From assembly GCA_021812505.1 (NCBI GenBank), contig JAKANG010000044.1:1-7970 (forward strand): a stretch of 7,970 nucleotides of DNA, read 5' to 3'. A program made the translations under genes and the position numbers. The notes beneath the pieces were generated by a model. The model worked only from the letters and a program-made list of their open reading frames with translations. It made no database searches and was not told the DNA's origin. The stretch is from Pseudomonadota bacterium. Its GTDB lineage: Bacteria; Pseudomonadota; Alphaproteobacteria; Rhizobiales; Beijerinckiaceae. Each line of letters opens with the position of its first letter. Within the stretch, counting starts at the first letter, position 1. Positions 6,286-7,970 of the stretch are shown in pieces.

Positions 6286-6678
6286 ATGTACCGCGCGACC
6301 ACTTTCTCCATCCGTGTCACCGCCACCCCGCATTTCGCCCCGGAACGCAGCGATCCGGGCATGGGCCGCTATTTCTGGACCTATACGATCGAGATCGCCA
6401 ATCAGGGCGCGATCCAGGTCCAGTTGATCGAACGATTCTGGCGGATCACCGACGCCAACGGCCGGGTCGAGACGGTGCGCGGACCCGGCGTCGTCGGCGA
6501 AACCCCGATCATCGAGCCGGGCGACAGTTTCAGCTATACCTCGGGCTGCGCCCTGAACACCGCATCGGGGCTGATGTCCGGCAGCTACCGCATGGTGGAC
6601 GCAAATGGCCGCGCCTTCGACGTCGAAATTCCCGCCTTTTCCCTCGACAGCCCGATGGAGCGGCGCATCCTGAATTGA
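6286..6678 (+). CDS. apaG: ApaG protein (Co2+/Mg2+ efflux-associated family)
   Basis: The 130-residue product matches ApaG over its full length. It begins MYRATT, followed by GRYFWTYTIEI (28-38), FWRITDANGR (51-60), the conserved glycine-rich RGPGVVGE (65-72), a TSGCALNTASG block, YRMVDANG, and the C-terminal FDVEIPAFSLDSP. ApaG folds as a fibronectin-type beta-sandwich. Mutants in enterobacteria affect cobalt resistance and magnesium efflux, but the biochemical role is not settled. The ATG at 6286 is chosen by family alignment. The only nearby ribosome binding site candidate, AAGG at 6270-6273, is rather far (12 bases). The argE start follows 5 bases after its stop, so co-transcription is likely. 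Confidence 0.95.
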   Translation: MYRATTFSIRVTATPHFAPERSDPGMGRYFWTYTIEIANQGAIQVQLIERFWRITDANGRVETVRGPGVVGETPIIEPGDSFSYTSGCALNTASGLMSGSYRMVDANGRAFDVEIPAFSLDSPMERRILN

Positions 6679-6683
6679 TCCGC

Positions 6684-7859
6684 ATGACCTTTGACGCCGC
6701 CGATTCTACGCTCGAACGGGCCATTGCGCTGCTTGGCCGGCTGGTCGCCTTCGACACCGAATCCTCGCGCAGCAATCTGGAACTGATCGATTTCGTCGAG
6801 GATTACCTTCTCGGGCTCGGCGCCGGCGTCGTCCGCGTTCCCAACGCCGAAGGCGACAAGGCCGCGCTCTTCGCCACTTTCGGCCCGGCGACCGACGGCG
6901 GCGTGGTCCTCTCCGGCCACACCGACGTGGTTCCGGTCGCTGGCCAGCACTGGACCTCGCCGCCCTTCGTGCTGCGGCGCGACGGCGGCCGCCTCTATGG
7001 CCGCGGAACTTGCGACATGAAGGGTTTCGACGCCCTCTGCCTCGCCATGGCGCCGGAATTCATGGCCGCGCCGCTGAAAAGACCGATTCATATCCTTTTG
7101 AGCTATGACGAGGAGACGACTTGCGCCGGCTGCCTCGACGCGATTTCCCGCTTCGGGCGCGATCTGCCGCGCCCCGCCTTCGCCGTGATCGGCGAGCCGA
7201 CCATGATGCAGGTCGCCGACGCCCATAAGAGCGTCGCCACCTATCGCACCCGCGTCACCGGCCACGAGGCCCATTCCTCGAAACCCTGGCTCGGCGTCAG
7301 CGCCGTCCATGTCGCCTGCGAACTGGTCGGCGCGCTGGAGCGGATCGGGCGTGAACTTGAGGCCGAGCGCGACCCGCACGGGCGGTTCGAGCCGGCCTTT
7401 TCCACCGTCCATGTCGGACTGATCCAGGGCGGCACAGCGCGCAACATCATGGCCCGGACCTGCGAGCTGTTCTGGGAGTTCCGCAGCCTGCCCGACACGC
7501 CGCGCCATCGCGCGCTGGAGAAATTCGAGGGTTTTTGCGCCGCGCTCGCCGCCGAGCGGTTCAGAAATTTTCCCGACTGCCGGATCGAAACCTTCGTCGA
7601 AACCGAGGCGCCGGGTCTGCGCGCGGAGGCCCAGTCGGGCGCCGCGACTCTGGCGATGGCGCTGGCCGAGGCCAACCACACCATCGCCGTGCCCTACGCC
7701 ACCGAAGCCGGACAATTCCAGGCGATCGGTCTGCCGGCGGTGATCTGCGGCCCGGGCAGCATCGATCAGGCCCATCAGCCCGACGAATATATCGACATCG
7801 CCCAGCTCGAGGAAGGCGTCGCCTTCCTGCGGCGCCTCGCCGGCAGAATGTCGGCGTGA
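6684..7859 (+). CDS. argE: Acetylornithine deacetylase (M20 family)
   Basis: ArgE hydrolyses N-acetylornithine to ornithine and acetate in arginine biosynthesis, using a two-metal site in the cytoplasm. The 391-residue product has the M20 layout. The metal and catalytic residues are visible: H79 and D81 in SGHTDVVPV, D111 in GRGTCDMKGF, E143/E144 in SYDEET, E171 in IGEPT, and H364 in DQAHQPDE. The dimerisation domain lies between about 180 and 295 (starts VTGHEAHSS near 191). The TEAGQF and CGPGSIDQAHQPDEY blocks favour ArgE over the related succinyl-diaminopimelate desuccinylase DapE. ATG 6684 is preferred; an in-frame TTG at 6675 would overlap the apaG stop. No strong ribosome binding site is visible, fitting coupling to apaG. 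Its stop lies 3 bases from the opposing pyruvate kinase stop. Confidence 0.92.
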   Translation: MTFDAADSTLERAIALLGRLVAFDTESSRSNLELIDFVEDYLLGLGAGVVRVPNAEGDKAALFATFGPATDGGVVLSGHTDVVPVAGQHWTSPPFVLRRDGGRLYGRGTCDMKGFDALCLAMAPEFMAAPLKRPIHILLSYDEETTCAGCLDAISRFGRDLPRPAFAVIGEPTMMQVADAHKSVATYRTRVTGHEAHSSKPWLGVSAVHVACELVGALERIGRELEAERDPHGRFEPAFSTVHVGLIQGGTARNIMARTCELFWEFRSLPDTPRHRALEKFEGFCAALAAERFRNFPDCRIETFVETEAPGLRAEAQSGAATLAMALAEANHTIAVPYATEAGQFQAIGLPAVICGPGSIDQAHQPDEYIDIAQLEEGVAFLRRLAGRMSA

Positions 7860-7862
7860 CGA

Positions 7863-7970
7863 CTACTCAGCCCGCTTACCGTCGTCGGCGATGAAGGCAA
7901 GGCGCAGCATATTGGTCGCGCCGGGGGTGCCGAACGGCACGCCGGCGATGATCAGGATGCGGTCGCCGGG
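7863..7970 (-). CDS. pyk: Pyruvate kinase, C-terminal end only
   Basis: The reverse strand encodes the last 35 residues and stop (TAG, 7863-7865) of a protein whose visible part reads PGDRILIIAGVPFGTPGATN, then MLRLAF and a short charged tail. The PGD...AGVPFGTPGATN block is the characteristic end of alphaproteobacterial pyruvate kinase, the glycolytic enzyme converting phosphoenolpyruvate and ADP to pyruvate and ATP. About 440 or more residues, including the catalytic barrel, lie beyond the window. The gene converges on argE with only 3 bases between the stop codons. Confidence 0.88.
   Translation of the reverse strand, partial: PGDRILIIAGVPFGTPGATNMLRLAFIADDGKRAE

Noticed and set aside
6585..7775. 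A 396-residue minus-strand open frame opposite argE
   Set aside because: The plus strand carries all ArgE catalytic motifs; the antisense product is low in motifs and biased in composition.
1..7970. CRISPR array, insertion sequence, tRNA or rRNA gene
   Set aside because: No regularly spaced repeats, transposase signatures with terminal inverted repeats, or cloverleaf-forming sequence were recognised on either strand.

Overview
The window is a high-GC chromosomal segment with the gene content and protein signatures of an alphaproteobacterium, most likely Hyphomicrobiales (Rhizobiales). The evidence is the style of RecR, RnpA, L34, YidC, ApaG and ArgE, a TTGAC/CTATAA-type promoter ahead of rpmH, and a GAAC-N7-GAAC direct repeat, the LexA operator form typical of Alphaproteobacteria. 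I cannot name the genus from sequence alone.

Layout. Positions 2-958 (+): the 3' end of ybaB and a complete recR, the usual ybaB-recR pair of recombinational repair. The ybaB part has clearly lower GC and reads more like a betaproteobacterial YbaB than an alphaproteobacterial one, which is unexpected. Positions 959-1585: a lower-GC stretch with one small two-helix membrane protein gene of unknown function (-). Positions 1586-4174 (-): the rpmH-rnpA-yidC cluster (ribosomal protein L34, RNase P protein, membrane insertase), with a good promoter at its head and a strong hairpin between rpmH and rnpA. Positions 4225-5772 (+), divergent from rpmH: a perfect alphaproteobacterial LexA box, then an 86-residue protein of unknown function, then a complete C5-cytosine DNA methyltransferase with no restriction enzyme beside it. 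Positions 6012-7859 (+): a small DUF6894-like protein, apaG and argE (acetylornithine deacetylase), closely spaced. Positions 7863-7970 (-): the C-terminal end of pyruvate kinase, converging on argE with only 3 bases between the stop codons.

Most of the window is housekeeping: DNA repair, translation and membrane biogenesis, arginine biosynthesis, glycolysis. The most interesting part is 4225-5772, which looks like a damage-inducible (SOS) two-gene unit linking an uncharacterised small protein to a solitary DNA cytosine methyltransferase. Second is the apparent phylogenetic and compositional break between ybaB and recR, which may be gene replacement or an assembly join.
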